Positions 25,602 to 34,671 are shown, numbered from the stretch's first letter. The stretch: DNA of 35,380 nt from Polyangiaceae bacterium (GCA_027013865.1 JALWFW010000191.1:1-35380), one strand, 5' to 3'. The notes: a model not told the origin generated them from the sequence alone. Translations and numbers: made by a program.

Positions 25602-27184
25602 AGAGCTGGGCAGTCGCCCTGCTGGCGGTACTGCCACTGCTAGTGGTGTATCTGTGGAGTGCAGGACAGGTTCAAGAACAGGAGTTCCGTACCACGGCTC
25701 AACTCAATGCTTTTGAGTGTGTGGGTTCTTCAGAACCCTGTGTTCCGGTATGGGTTCTTAGGCCTGAGCCATATATGGAAGGCTCTTTGGTACGTTTCAG
25801 GGTTATTGGGACAAGGCCATCAGGTAAGGTGTCCCGTGAAAAAGACGCCAAACTCCCCAGATGGGCACACGATCTGGCCGTTGAGGCCTGGCAATCCAGG
25901 AAAGGGGCTGTGAGATGGGTGTCTAAGCCCGGACATTCGGCCATAAGAACGGCGGTGTTCATGGATGATACCGTGCATGTGGGTCAGGCGCCTGTCAGGG
26001 GACAGTATCCTGACGTACCTTGGGAACATCTCCTCGTATTATTCGTTTTCTCGCTGTTCATGCTTCTGCTTCCTCCCAGGCCCGTTCCCGTCATCATGAG
26101 TTTCGTGGCCTTCTTCTACCTTGCCAATGGCATGTTTGGATACAGAGCAGATGCAGAGCCAGACTGGATTTATTCCTTTTCCCACATCTATGAAGGTACG
26201 GATACGGCTTTGGTTGTGGTCTGGTTTTTGACTGCGGCAATTTCTCTTTTCATTTCAATAAGTTATGCACTCAATAGGTTCAAGGGATGGTGCCGTACAC
26301 TGAAGGAACACCGCATTGCCTACACGTATGTCCTTCCTGCCATCCTGGGTATGGGCATCCTGGTGCTCGTACCCTTCGCCTTTGGAGTCACCCTCGGATT
26401 CTTCAATCACTGTAAGGGCGATTACACATTCGTAGGGCTCAGGAATTTTTGGGAGATTCTGTCCGGCGGCGGTGCCTCCATTACCAATCCCCTCAACTTC
26501 TGGTTCACTTTGGGAGTTACCCTCATGTGGACGTTTCTGAACGTGTTGCTTCATGTGTCCATTGGCCTCGGACTTGCCCTGCTCCTCAAGAATCCGCTTC
26601 TCAAAATGAGGTCTGTTTACAGGGTACTTCTCATCCTGCCCTGGGCAATGCCTAATTACATCACGGCACTGATGTGGAAAGGAATGTTTCAGCAGCAGTA
26701 TGGAGCGGTGAATATTCTACTGGACAAACTCGGTCTGGGGGGAGTGTCCTGGTTTTCATCGTTTTGGACTGCCTTTACTGCCAATGTGGTCACAAATACA
26801 TGGCTGGGGTTCCCTTTCATGATGGTGGTGTCCCTTGGCGCACTTCAGAGTATACCCACATCTCTTTACGAGGCCGCCGATGTAGATGGTGCATCATCAT
26901 GGCAGAAGTTCTGGAACATCACACTGCCCCTTTTGAGGCCTGCTCTGTTTCCGGCCATCGTCATGGGCTCCATCTGGACCTTCAACATGTTCAACGTCAT
27001 TTATCTAGTATCAGGCGGAGAGCCTGGCGGTTCCACCGATATTCTCATCACCGAGGCATATCAGTGGGCATTCAAACGGGGAGAGCGTTACGGACTGGCA
27101 GCGGCTTATGCGGTCCTGATTTTCATCATTTTGCTGCTATATTCCTGGTTTGCCCAGAAACTCACGGAACAAAAACTGGACTGA
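25559..27184 (+). CDS. malF: Maltose-type ABC permease MalF with large N-terminal periplasmic domain
   Basis: The product is 541 residues. A first membrane helix (about 16-35) is followed by about 120 non-membrane residues with two cysteines, then three or four helices (about 157-240) and the conserved permease core (from about 255). The coupling EAA motif starts at Glu438 (EAADVDGASSWQKFWNITLP). In E. coli MalF the extra periplasmic P2 domain lies between helices 3 and 4; here the extra domain follows helix 1, so the layout differs. The C-terminal LAAAYAVLIFIILLL agrees with MalF. GGAGGAAG precedes the ATG at 25559, which lies inside the malE 3' end, indicating coupled translation. Confidence 0.9.
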   Translation: MGDRQIPGRLLESLKSWAVALLAVLPLLVVYLWSAGQVQEQEFRTTAQLNAFECVGSSEPCVPVWVLRPEPYMEGSLVRFRVIGTRPSGKVSREKDAKLPRWAHDLAVEAWQSRKGAVRWVSKPGHSAIRTAVFMDDTVHVGQAPVRGQYPDVPWEHLLVLFVFSLFMLLLPPRPVPVIMSFVAFFYLANGMFGYRADAEPDWIYSFSHIYEGTDTALVVVWFLTAAISLFISISYALNRFKGWCRTLKEHRIAYTYVLPAILGMGILVLVPFAFGVTLGFFNHCKGDYTFVGLRNFWEILSGGGASITNPLNFWFTLGVTLMWTFLNVLLHVSIGLGLALLLKNPLLKMRSVYRVLLILPWAMPNYITALMWKGMFQQQYGAVNILLDKLGLGGVSWFSSFWTAFTANVVTNTWLGFPFMMVVSLGALQSIPTSLYEAADVDGASSWQKFWNITLPLLRPALFPAIVMGSIWTFNMFNVIYLVSGGEPGGSTDILITEAYQWAFKRGERYGLAAAYAVLIFIILLLYSWFAQKLTEQKLD

Positions 27185-27246
27185 TTATGAAAAGTTCAAT
27201 TATTTCAATATGTTATTATTTTAATATCCTGGAGTGGAGTTGAGTC

Positions 27247-28086
27247 ATGTCCAGATGGAAGACCATACTGATCCACGGATTTTTGATATTCTTCACAGCC
27301 ATGACGCTGTATCCGGTGCTCCTGGTAGTACGCAAGTCCGTCACTCCAGGTGACAATTTCGAACGTTCACTGTCTCCGATTCCCTCCAGGGTGACGCTGG
27401 ACCACTACTCCGAGGTGATTGGCAGCAGGGATTTCAACGGCCGTCCATTATTTTGGAGAATCGTCCTGAATTCCGTTGTCCTGTCTCTGGCAACGACACT
27501 GGTGGGCATGTTTCTGGCGTCCACATCGGCCTATGCCTTCAGTAGACTCAGATTTCCAGGACGCAGGATGGGACTCATGATGTTCCTGGTGGTGCAGATG
27601 TTCCCGGCCACACTCATAATGATTCCGCTGTACGTGATCCTTGACAAACTTGGACTCCTGGATTCCCTCGTTGGTCTCGTGCTCGTGTATTCGACCACTG
27701 CCATCCCGTTTTGTGTTTGGACCCTAAAGGGCTACTTCGACACCATTCCCAGGGAGATAGAGGAAGCCGCCTGGATAGATGGGGCCACCCGTTTTCAGAT
27801 GTTCTGGCGTATCGTGATTCCTCTATCCCGCCCGGCACTGGCAGTAACGGCCCTTTTCTCGTTCATGACCGCATGGAACGAGTACATTCTAGCTGAGACC
27901 TTCCTGTCCAGGGAGACCTCCTATACCCTTCCGGTGATGCTGCAGCATTATGTGGGGACTCATTCGACTCAGTGGGGCAAGTTCGCCGCCGGCGCAGTAC
28001 TCGTATCCATTCCGGTGATGGCCCTTTTCTATATTCTCCAGAAACATCTGGTATCAGGACTCACGGCTGGTGGAGTGAAGGGCTGA
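27247..28086 (+). CDS. malG: Maltose-type ABC permease MalG
   Basis: The product is 279 residues with six predicted helices and the EAA coupling loop at 172-195 (EEAAWIDGATRFQMFWRIVI). It ends in LTAGGVKG, the terminal sequence also typical of E. coli MalG, which contacts MalK. It completes the importer with malK, malE and malF. A purine-rich ribosome site (GGAG) precedes the ATG. It is separated from malF by a 62-nt AT-rich spacer, the only real gap in the operon. It converges with the following minus-strand gene with 13 nt between the stops. Confidence 0.93.
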   Translation: MSRWKTILIHGFLIFFTAMTLYPVLLVVRKSVTPGDNFERSLSPIPSRVTLDHYSEVIGSRDFNGRPLFWRIVLNSVVLSLATTLVGMFLASTSAYAFSRLRFPGRRMGLMMFLVVQMFPATLIMIPLYVILDKLGLLDSLVGLVLVYSTTAIPFCVWTLKGYFDTIPREIEEAAWIDGATRFQMFWRIVIPLSRPALAVTALFSFMTAWNEYILAETFLSRETSYTLPVMLQHYVGTHSTQWGKFAAGAVLVSIPVMALFYILQKHLVSGLTAGGVKG

Positions 28087-28099
28087 GGCGTGCTTGCCA

Positions 28100-29596
28100 T
28101 CAGTCTTCTTCGGCGTTTTCCGGCTCTTCCGTACTGCTGCCATCGTCTTCAGGCATCTGAATTCCGGCTTTCGAAGCTAGCTTCTGCAGGGTGAGGAGCG
28201 TCTCCTCCAGTGTGTTGAGGTCGGTGGGGGCGTAAATGGTGGCAGCAAGACCACTTCCCCACCATAGACTTATGGAGCAGTTACCCAGAAGATCGAGCTG
28301 CTGAGGAGTGAGGGGAGTCAGAAGATCATCCGAGAAAAAGCCGTTGTCCCAGATGACCACCTCCCGGCCGGTTTGTGATGCATGCACGGTGAATCTTGGA
28401 GCTGCTGATATGAGATAAGGCAAGATGGAAACCCGGGCGAGGGTGACGAATTCCCAGTCGGGTTCACCTTCGGGTTCGCCGACGTTCAGGGAGATGGATT
28501 CCACTTCTCCGGAAGCACACTCAACCGCTCCAGAGGCCGGGAACCAGGGAAATCGTTCTTTTAGGAACGGTATGGCGTTGCTACACTTGAGACCGGTCTC
28601 GTGCTGTTCTGGCATGAATGGCAGGACATAAAGAAAAGCCCACACGATTATCGCCTGTGGCCAGACGTCTCTGGAATGATAGGGCCCGTAGGCTACGAAT
28701 GACCACATGAGGAGTACGGACGACGTGAACCAGCCCCATCTTCTTCCTGTGAGCAGGTATGCCGTGACGAGATAGGACAGTGCCCACAGACTGAGCCCAA
28801 CGCTCAGGCGGGCAGCCCAGCCCACGGGAGATGGGATTCCCAAGATGGCCGTCAGTATGCCAGGAACATCGGGATTAATTCTGTGCACCAGCATCACTGC
28901 GGCACTGAACAGGAGCGATCCAGCGGCTGCAGGGACTGATACTGGTGGTCTGAGCAGCATGATCCACGCAATGGGGGCAAAGAGATACGTTTCTTTGGCA
29001 GCGGCGAACAGAAGGCCTGGAAGTGAACCATCCATGGAGTACGAGGCCATCTGGCCGGCAAGCACGAGTACTGATGGAAGTACGGCCAGCAGATACACCG
29101 CTCTTTTTCTTAGGGGCACACCAATAGTAAAGGAGAATGCCAGACCTGAGGCGATTGTGAACAAAGAGCCGACCACGTGATATATGTCCATGCCAAGGCC
29201 CTGACGGGACAGGAAGAAGTGTATGGCTGCATATATCAGGGAAGGAGCTATCATACCGAAAACCACCACTGCTCCCAGACGGAGGTGTCCGCCACCCGGC
29301 AGCCTCACCAGTCTCGCGGTCAGGAGGATCGACAGCACGAAAGACATCACCTCGACGAATGCAGTGGTCGCCAGGGCTAGCCACTGCCAGGAAGAGATGA
29401 GATTATCCGGCTGGGGAGAAGAGCCCAGGAATCTGAACCATACCCGGTCTATTCCAATGTAGAGTAGTATGCCCAGGAGTAGAAAGTTCCATAGAAAGGC
29501 CACATCACGGTCATACCACAGGCGTGCCCTTCCAGCAGATGGCGGTGCTTTTGAAACAGGGGGCTCTGCAGCATTATCGGCAGTCAGGGAAGTCAT
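28100..29596 (-). CDS. Polytopic membrane protein of unknown function
   Basis: The product is 498 residues. After a Pro/Ala-rich N-terminus (about 1-30) there are roughly ten hydrophobic segments up to about residue 330. A soluble C-terminal domain of about 160 residues follows and ends in a very acidic tail (EDDGSSTEEPENAEED). A WDNGFFSDDLLTPLTPQQLDLLG-like segment near 415-440 could be a helical motif. I recognise no enzyme motif or transporter family. The ATG at 29596 has only a weak ribosome site and starts 18 nt after the cNMP-domain gene stop, so translation may be coupled and the two proteins may act together (inference). Confidence 0.75.
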   Translation of the reverse strand: MTSLTADNAAEPPVSKAPPSAGRARLWYDRDVAFLWNFLLLGILLYIGIDRVWFRFLGSSPQPDNLISSWQWLALATTAFVEVMSFVLSILLTARLVRLPGGGHLRLGAVVVFGMIAPSLIYAAIHFFLSRQGLGMDIYHVVGSLFTIASGLAFSFTIGVPLRKRAVYLLAVLPSVLVLAGQMASYSMDGSLPGLLFAAAKETYLFAPIAWIMLLRPPVSVPAAAGSLLFSAAVMLVHRINPDVPGILTAILGIPSPVGWAARLSVGLSLWALSYLVTAYLLTGRRWGWFTSSVLLMWSFVAYGPYHSRDVWPQAIIVWAFLYVLPFMPEQHETGLKCSNAIPFLKERFPWFPASGAVECASGEVESISLNVGEPEGEPDWEFVTLARVSILPYLISAAPRFTVHASQTGREVVIWDNGFFSDDLLTPLTPQQLDLLGNCSISLWWGSGLAATIYAPTDLNTLEETLLTLQKLASKAGIQMPEDDGSSTEEPENAEED

Positions 29597-29614
29597 GAAT
29601 CATCCATAGAGGCA

Positions 29615-30901
29615 TCATATGAGGATTATTTCCTCTTCTAGCTCGCTGTCACTGCTCTCTAGTTCCTGTAGCCGTTCTTCACTGAGACGGTCGAAATATG
29701 ACTTGAGTTGTGGAACCACTTCCACGAGTTTGATGAAAGTGGCCTTGGGAAGGAAAAGGAGTGTTCCAGAGTCTATGGCGACTACGGAGGCAGTGGCCGG
29801 GGAGTCCTTTATCAAGGATATCTCTCCGAATACATCAGAGGGACCAAGTTCTGCGATCATTTTTTCGGTGGATTTGCCAAGGTCCTTGATGACGGCCATC
29901 TTCCCGGTGAGAATGAGATAAAGCCCGTGCCCATCTGAGCCTTCTTCTATGATCACCTTGCCCCGGTCTGCTTTGAAAGGAATGAACCGGCGGAGCAGTT
30001 CTGTGCGCTGTTCCCTGGTAAATGGCCTGAAGATAGGTGATGTATTCATGAGATTGTCGAGCATGCGTCTTTGGGTGAATCCCGCAAGGGCGTCGGCAAA
30101 ACTCGGACTACGTGAAGCGAGTACCTTTATGGCCCTGGCAGGGAATTCCAACAGCAGAGACGGATGTTCGGCTATGACGGAGGCTGTGCGTATGCCTTCG
30201 TGGACGATGGCCATCTCGCCGAAAAGGGCGCCGGGATTGAGTCTCAGCAGAACATGCTGTTTGCCGTCACGGAGTCGGGTGACCATGACCCTGCCTGTGG
30301 CAAGTATGTAGAATCTATCGCCGACATGTCCTTCCTGAATGATGAACTGTCCGGATGCCTTGGATGAAACTTCAATTATTTCAGCAAGTTGCATAAAATC
30401 ACGTTCTTTCAACTCAGAAAGGAAGACCATTTTCAGATGGCGCTGAGGCATGGCGGGCCAGCGTGACGGGTCTATAGCAGCGTTCACCAGTGCATCGAGA
30501 TCGAGTTCCTCGGCAGGTGGGTCCACTGGTGTATCATCAGGCAGGGGGGCCAGACGGGGGGCCATGTCGCTCAGCAGTGTAGAGTCGGCACTATAGCGTA
30601 CCACCATCTCGTTCCAGAGCTCCCGGGTAGGCTCTCCCAGTATCTCCAGACGTTTGATGAATGCCATGGCCGTGGCCGGATGGTTGGCCCGTATGGCGAG
30701 GTATGCCGAAGCCCGTAGTACGTCGATGGCCTGAGAACGGTGTCCACGGGCAAGCAGGAGCCTTACCAGTATGCTGCGGATGTCCAGGTCTGCGGGATCA
30801 GCCGTGAGGGCAGCCATGCATCCTTTGAGGGCGCCTTCTGTGTCTCCACGGGCCTCGAGAGCGGCCGTGTATTCCTTGAGTGATGCGTACGTGACTTTCA
30901 C
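29615..30901 (-). CDS. TPR-like protein with two cyclic-nucleotide-binding domains
   Basis: The product is 428 residues and cytoplasmic. TPR-like helices at about 5-85 precede two Crp-type cNMP-binding folds at about 160-275 and 291-405. The first keeps the phosphate-binding cassette pattern FGEMA...R238-T-A. The second has FGEIS but reads SPATAS, with Ala369 where the phosphate-binding Arg normally is. So the first domain may bind cAMP or cGMP and the second probably does not, or binds something else. No DNA-binding helix-turn-helix or enzymatic domain is attached; the C-terminus is acidic. The start is GTG at 30901, with GGAGG 7 nt upstream. It is the first gene of a minus-strand pair and is divergent from the lipoprotein genes. 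Confidence 0.88.
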   Translation of the reverse strand: MKVTYASLKEYTAALEARGDTEGALKGCMAALTADPADLDIRSILVRLLLARGHRSQAIDVLRASAYLAIRANHPATAMAFIKRLEILGEPTRELWNEMVVRYSADSTLLSDMAPRLAPLPDDTPVDPPAEELDLDALVNAAIDPSRWPAMPQRHLKMVFLSELKERDFMQLAEIIEVSSKASGQFIIQEGHVGDRFYILATGRVMVTRLRDGKQHVLLRLNPGALFGEMAIVHEGIRTASVIAEHPSLLLEFPARAIKVLASRSPSFADALAGFTQRRMLDNLMNTSPIFRPFTREQRTELLRRFIPFKADRGKVIIEEGSDGHGLYLILTGKMAVIKDLGKSTEKMIAELGPSDVFGEISLIKDSPATASVVAIDSGTLLFLPKATFIKLVEVVPQLKSYFDRLSEERLQELESSDSELEEEIILI

Positions 30902-31118
30902 TGATGTCCTCCAGCCATATAACTAGTTGAGATTATTAATATTTTTTTATAACAGCCACAGGGCGAAAAAATACCACGTATCTTTGGTCATTTCCAGACT
31001 GTTTATTGAAACACCTAGATGACACTACTGGAAGGTGCCAACCTTAAGTGCTAGAATTTCCTTTACGGCCTATGAACCTGCTGTGCAGGCCTCAAGGCCG
31101 GTATTCAAGGAGGTGACC

Positions 31119-32864
31119 ATGTCCTCTGTCGCTCGTGCCGTTTTACTGTCCTCCATGGCTGCTGCCTGGGTGTTGCTCGGATGTGAGTTCGACCCAGCTG
31201 GCCTTGATCCTGTGTGCGGCAACGGTGCCCGGGAGGTTGATGAGAAATGCGACGGAACCGATCTGGGCGGACTCACGTGCAAGGATTTGGGGTATATCGA
31301 AGGTAAACTGTGGTGCAACGCCGACTGCACGCTGAATTTCTCGTATTGTGTCGGTGTCCCTGAAAACTGCGGAAATGGGGTAAAGAATGAGGGGGAGGAG
31401 TGTGACGGCCAGGATCTCGGCAACGTTACCTGTGAATCCTTTGGGTATGCTGGAGGCGTTTTGTCATGCACTGACCAGTGCCGCTATGACCGGAGCCAGT
31501 GCGTCGGAGCGCAAGATAGGTGCGGCAACGGTTTGATTGACATCAACGAGCAGTGTGATGGCACGAATCTGAATGATTTCACCTGCGAGAATTTTGGGTA
31601 TTACGGTGGAACCCTGACATGCGACTCGTCATGCCAGTTCGATTTGGGCGGGTGTAATGGCATGTGTGGAGACGGCACGCTTGACGCCTCGTACGAGCAG
31701 TGTGACGGCACCGAACTGGGTGGCGCTACGTGTGGAAGTCTGGGCTATTACGGCGGGACTCTGACATGCGACTCGTCGTGCCAGTTCGATGAGAGCGGGT
31801 GTGGGGGCTACTGTGGAGATGGCGTGGTTCAGAGCACGGAGGGAGAGCAGTGTGATGGCGCAAATCTAAATGGGGCATCATGTGCTGGGAACGGTTACGA
31901 TAGCGGCATGGTCTTCTGTAGCAGTTGCAATCTGAACTATTCGCAGTGCACCTGCAACACTGGCCGGACATACTGTAACGGTGCCTGTCAGGATGCCGAC
32001 TTCTTCCAGTTCGATGAGAACAACTGTGGAGGATGCGGGGTGTCGTGCGGTAGCGGTCAGGTTTGTGTATACGGCAGGTGTCTGGATGAAGTGGTGGTGA
32101 GCAATTACACCACGAACAACTGCTTTTGTCATAACGGCGTAGACGGCAGTGCTGGATATGACAGAGGTATGGTCCAGGCTAATGACAGTTATGTACTTTA
32201 CGGCGGTGAAAACCATACGGTCAGTTTTGATGGCACTTCGCTTTCATATATCAGTGGCGGTGACGTCCAGGATTCCCTTTTCGTGGACATACTGACTGGT
32301 GACATGTACGTGCTTTACGACAGTGCCAATCAGATAGTGTATTCTGCATATACCAGCAGTACTTGGGACGCATTGGTAAGGTACGATTCCTCGACCCTGA
32401 CCCTGACGTCAGACGTGATCTCTCTTTCTTCTCCCATACCCATTAACGTAGATTTAATATACTCTGCGGGCATATTTTCGGGACCGGGTTTCGTCATCTT
32501 CTATACGAAGAGGGACGACACATGGAGGGTGGTCATGCTCGACAACGGTGAGGTCCATGTGATCCACCAGGGAGATGGTAAACCGTGGTTATGGTCCTGC
32601 GACAACCACATAAAGGGGGGAGTGGCCGGATACGAGGAAGGACAGGGATTTTTCGTGGACTTTCCGGATTACGTCGACAACAAGATAGTGCGTTACTACA
32701 TCGAAAACAACAGTTCCACGGATCTGAAGTCCTTCAATAGCATATACGACATGTGCTCGTTCTCCGTGGTGCCGTCACTTGGCAGGTGGTACTGGCATAC
32801 GGAAATGGACTGGGATGGATGTAACGTCGATAACAATATCGGATACTGCGATGTCTCTTTTTGA
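31119..32864 (+). CDS. Cysteine-rich repeat lipoprotein, paralogue 1
   Basis: The product is 581 residues. The lipoprotein signal ends at Cys22 (VLLGC), followed by EFDPAGL, also present in paralogue 2. Five cysteine-rich repeats of about 49 residues (33-78, 84-128, 135-179, 183-228, 232-277) have the form CG(N/D)G...EQCDG.(N/E)L.G.TC..LGY.GGTLTC.SSC.FD.SGC, a DUF4215-like pattern common in Myxococcota surface proteins. A CGGCG..CG segment follows (about 303-321), then a C-terminal domain of about 260 residues shared with the next gene. Glu at +2 suggests outer-membrane sorting (inference from E. coli rules). The ATG at 31119 follows a near-perfect AAGGAGGTGA; a frame from 31035 adds 28 residues before it. 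Repeats three and four are nearly identical at DNA level over about 40 nt. Confidence 0.88.
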   Translation: MSSVARAVLLSSMAAAWVLLGCEFDPAGLDPVCGNGAREVDEKCDGTDLGGLTCKDLGYIEGKLWCNADCTLNFSYCVGVPENCGNGVKNEGEECDGQDLGNVTCESFGYAGGVLSCTDQCRYDRSQCVGAQDRCGNGLIDINEQCDGTNLNDFTCENFGYYGGTLTCDSSCQFDLGGCNGMCGDGTLDASYEQCDGTELGGATCGSLGYYGGTLTCDSSCQFDESGCGGYCGDGVVQSTEGEQCDGANLNGASCAGNGYDSGMVFCSSCNLNYSQCTCNTGRTYCNGACQDADFFQFDENNCGGCGVSCGSGQVCVYGRCLDEVVVSNYTTNNCFCHNGVDGSAGYDRGMVQANDSYVLYGGENHTVSFDGTSLSYISGGDVQDSLFVDILTGDMYVLYDSANQIVYSAYTSSTWDALVRYDSSTLTLTSDVISLSSPIPINVDLIYSAGIFSGPGFVIFYTKRDDTWRVVMLDNGEVHVIHQGDGKPWLWSCDNHIKGGVAGYEEGQGFFVDFPDYVDNKIVRYYIENNSSTDLKSFNSIYDMCSFSVVPSLGRWYWHTEMDWDGCNVDNNIGYCDVSF

Positions 32865-32880
32865 AGTGACATCTGGCATG

Positions 32881-32898
32881 AGGACGTATGCTCGTCCT
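32881..32898. other. Hairpin between the two lipoprotein genes
   Basis: AGGACG (32881-32886) and CGTCCT (32893-32898) form a perfect 6-bp stem around TATGCT. It lies in the 48-nt gap between the two genes, just before the ribosome site of the second. It could tune expression of the second gene or protect the first message. No T-run follows. Confidence 0.4.
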
Positions 32899-32912
32899 AA
32901 GCGAGGTTTGAG

Positions 32913-34508
32913 ATGAAAAAATACGTACCACTATGGTTTGTGGCTGCCGTATTTTGGGCTGGGTGTGAGTTCGACCCGGCTGGACTTCCTTCACAACAGC
33001 CTGAAGGTCTGAATTCCGGGGTTGCGGTATGCGGTGATGGAAGAGTGGAAGGCACGGAACAGTGTGACGGCACTAATCTTGGGGGCACCTCGTGTACAGA
33101 CCTGGGGTTTTCGGGTGGTACTCTGAAATGCAGTGCTGGGTGTAGTTTCGATACTACGGGATGCACGGGTAGCGGCAACAACAACACCAATTCCGGGGTT
33201 GCGGTATGCGGTGATGGAAGAGTGGAAGGCACGGAACAGTGTGACGGCACCAATCTTGGGGGCACCTCGTGTACGGACCTGGGTTTTTCGGGTGGTACTC
33301 TGAAATGCAGTGCTGGGTGTAGTTTCGATACTACGGGATGCACGGGTAGCGGCAACAACAATACCAATTCCGGGGTTGCGGTATGTGGAGATGGTATCAT
33401 TCAGAGCACGGAGGGAGAGCAGTGTGATGGCAGTAATACAGGAGACGCTTCGTGTGCCGATGTGGGGATGAACGCGGGTCAGGTGACTTGTGATGCCAGC
33501 TGCGCCCTGGACTATTCCGGATGTGACTGTGCCCATGGATTCAGTTTTTGTGTATCATCGTGTGTGAACACTCAGTTCGATGAAGCCAACTGCGGTGGTT
33601 GCGGTAACCTGTGTCCAACCAATGATGTATGCGTATTCGGTGAGTGCAAACCTTCTTATGTGGTCAGTTCCTATACTTCGACCGAGTGTATCTGCATACC
33701 TCATGTGGATCCCGTTGCGGGTGACGACAGGGGCAATGTACTTGCCAATTCCTCTTATGTCATTTACACGGGTGACAGCCAGACCATTAATGCCGACTTT
33801 ACCAATATATACTCGTCAGCCTACGGAGACCGGCAGGACGGCATGTTCGTGGATATGCAATCTGGTCTGTTCTATGTGTTTTACGATAACAGTATCGGTA
33901 TGCCCTATACCATGACACCGGCTGATGGTGATGAATACGGACCCAATGAGGTCGACAGCATGAATGGTGTGTGGAATGCGATAGCCGAATACAACCCTGA
34001 TACAATGACGCTCACGAACAACATAAGACCCCTGAGTGAGCCTATCCCCCTGGTAGTCCATGGGACCAACTATGAGAACGGTGTTTACAGCGGTCCAGGG
34101 TACGTCATAGTCTATACTGCCATTGACCAGAAGTGGCGGGTCATAATGCTGGACTCCGGAGATGTTCATGTCATCGCATCGGGACGTTCTCCACTTGAGT
34201 TCAGATACTGTGAGAACAACATATCCGGAGGTATGGCGGGGTACATTCCGGGGCGTGGTTTTTACATCGATTATCCCAAGGCCGGGACCGACGGCATCAA
34301 CACGGCGGCATCTGCCATAGTCAGGTACTTCATACAGCAGGACACCGAGCAGGTGGTGACCTCCTATCCGAACGGCGATCTGGGTGACATGTGTTCGTTT
34401 TCAGTGGTGCCGTCACTTGGCAGGTGGTTCTGGCACTTCGAATGGGTCACGGGAACGGCTCTTTGCAGCCAGGAAGAAAACCTGGGAGTATGCAAAGTAT
34501 CGTTCTAA
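32913..34508 (+). CDS. Cysteine-rich repeat lipoprotein, paralogue 2
   Basis: The product is 531 residues. The lipoprotein signal ends at Cys18 (FWAGC), followed by EFDPAGL as in paralogue 1. Three cysteine-rich repeats (40-84, 99-143, 158-204) are joined by TGSGNNNTNSG linkers. The first two repeat units (34-92 and 93-151) are identical in protein sequence. A CGGCGNLC segment (about 227-245) and the same C-terminal domain as paralogue 1 follow; both have MCSFSVVPSLGRW near the end. It probably arose by gene duplication. The pair share a 30-nt identical stretch (near 31829 and 33403) inside the repeats, suggesting exchange. The 48-nt spacing suggests co-transcription. Function is unknown; a surface or adhesive role is a guess. 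Confidence 0.88.
   Translation: MKKYVPLWFVAAVFWAGCEFDPAGLPSQQPEGLNSGVAVCGDGRVEGTEQCDGTNLGGTSCTDLGFSGGTLKCSAGCSFDTTGCTGSGNNNTNSGVAVCGDGRVEGTEQCDGTNLGGTSCTDLGFSGGTLKCSAGCSFDTTGCTGSGNNNTNSGVAVCGDGIIQSTEGEQCDGSNTGDASCADVGMNAGQVTCDASCALDYSGCDCAHGFSFCVSSCVNTQFDEANCGGCGNLCPTNDVCVFGECKPSYVVSSYTSTECICIPHVDPVAGDDRGNVLANSSYVIYTGDSQTINADFTNIYSSAYGDRQDGMFVDMQSGLFYVFYDNSIGMPYTMTPADGDEYGPNEVDSMNGVWNAIAEYNPDTMTLTNNIRPLSEPIPLVVHGTNYENGVYSGPGYVIVYTAIDQKWRVIMLDSGDVHVIASGRSPLEFRYCENNISGGMAGYIPGRGFYIDYPKAGTDGINTAASAIVRYFIQQDTEQVVTSYPNGDLGDMCSFSVVPSLGRWFWHFEWVTGTALCSQEENLGVCKVSF
33012..33365. repeat. 177-bp in-frame tandem duplication
   Basis: Units 33012-33188 and 33189-33365 match at all but four of 177 positions, and a third start (33366-33385) then diverges. 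The four differences (ACT/ACC, ACA/ACG, GGG/GGT, AAC/AAT) are all synonymous. Each unit encodes one 59-residue cysteine-rich repeat plus its Asn/Ser linker. Confidence 0.93.
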
Positions 34509-34629
34509 CCATATGAAATAATAGAATAATTTTGCACAGTACTCTGTTTTGGACAAGACACGCTACTGCAGGGGCAGAAGAGGACCGACGCTGAGACCGA
34601 GGGCATGTATATGCTGACGGAAGCTTCCC

Positions 34630-34647
34630 CATACCCGTCAGGGTATG
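34630..34647. other. Perfect hairpin before the ammonia-lyase gene
   Basis: CATACCC (34630-34636) and GGGTATG (34641-34647) form a 7-bp perfect stem with a GTCA loop. It ends 14 nt before the ribosome site of the lyase gene. It could be a leader element, an operator half-site pair or a weak terminator of the lipoprotein unit. No T-run follows. Confidence 0.45.
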
Positions 34648-34671
34648 CTACAGTCCGGCCCGGAGGTGGAG

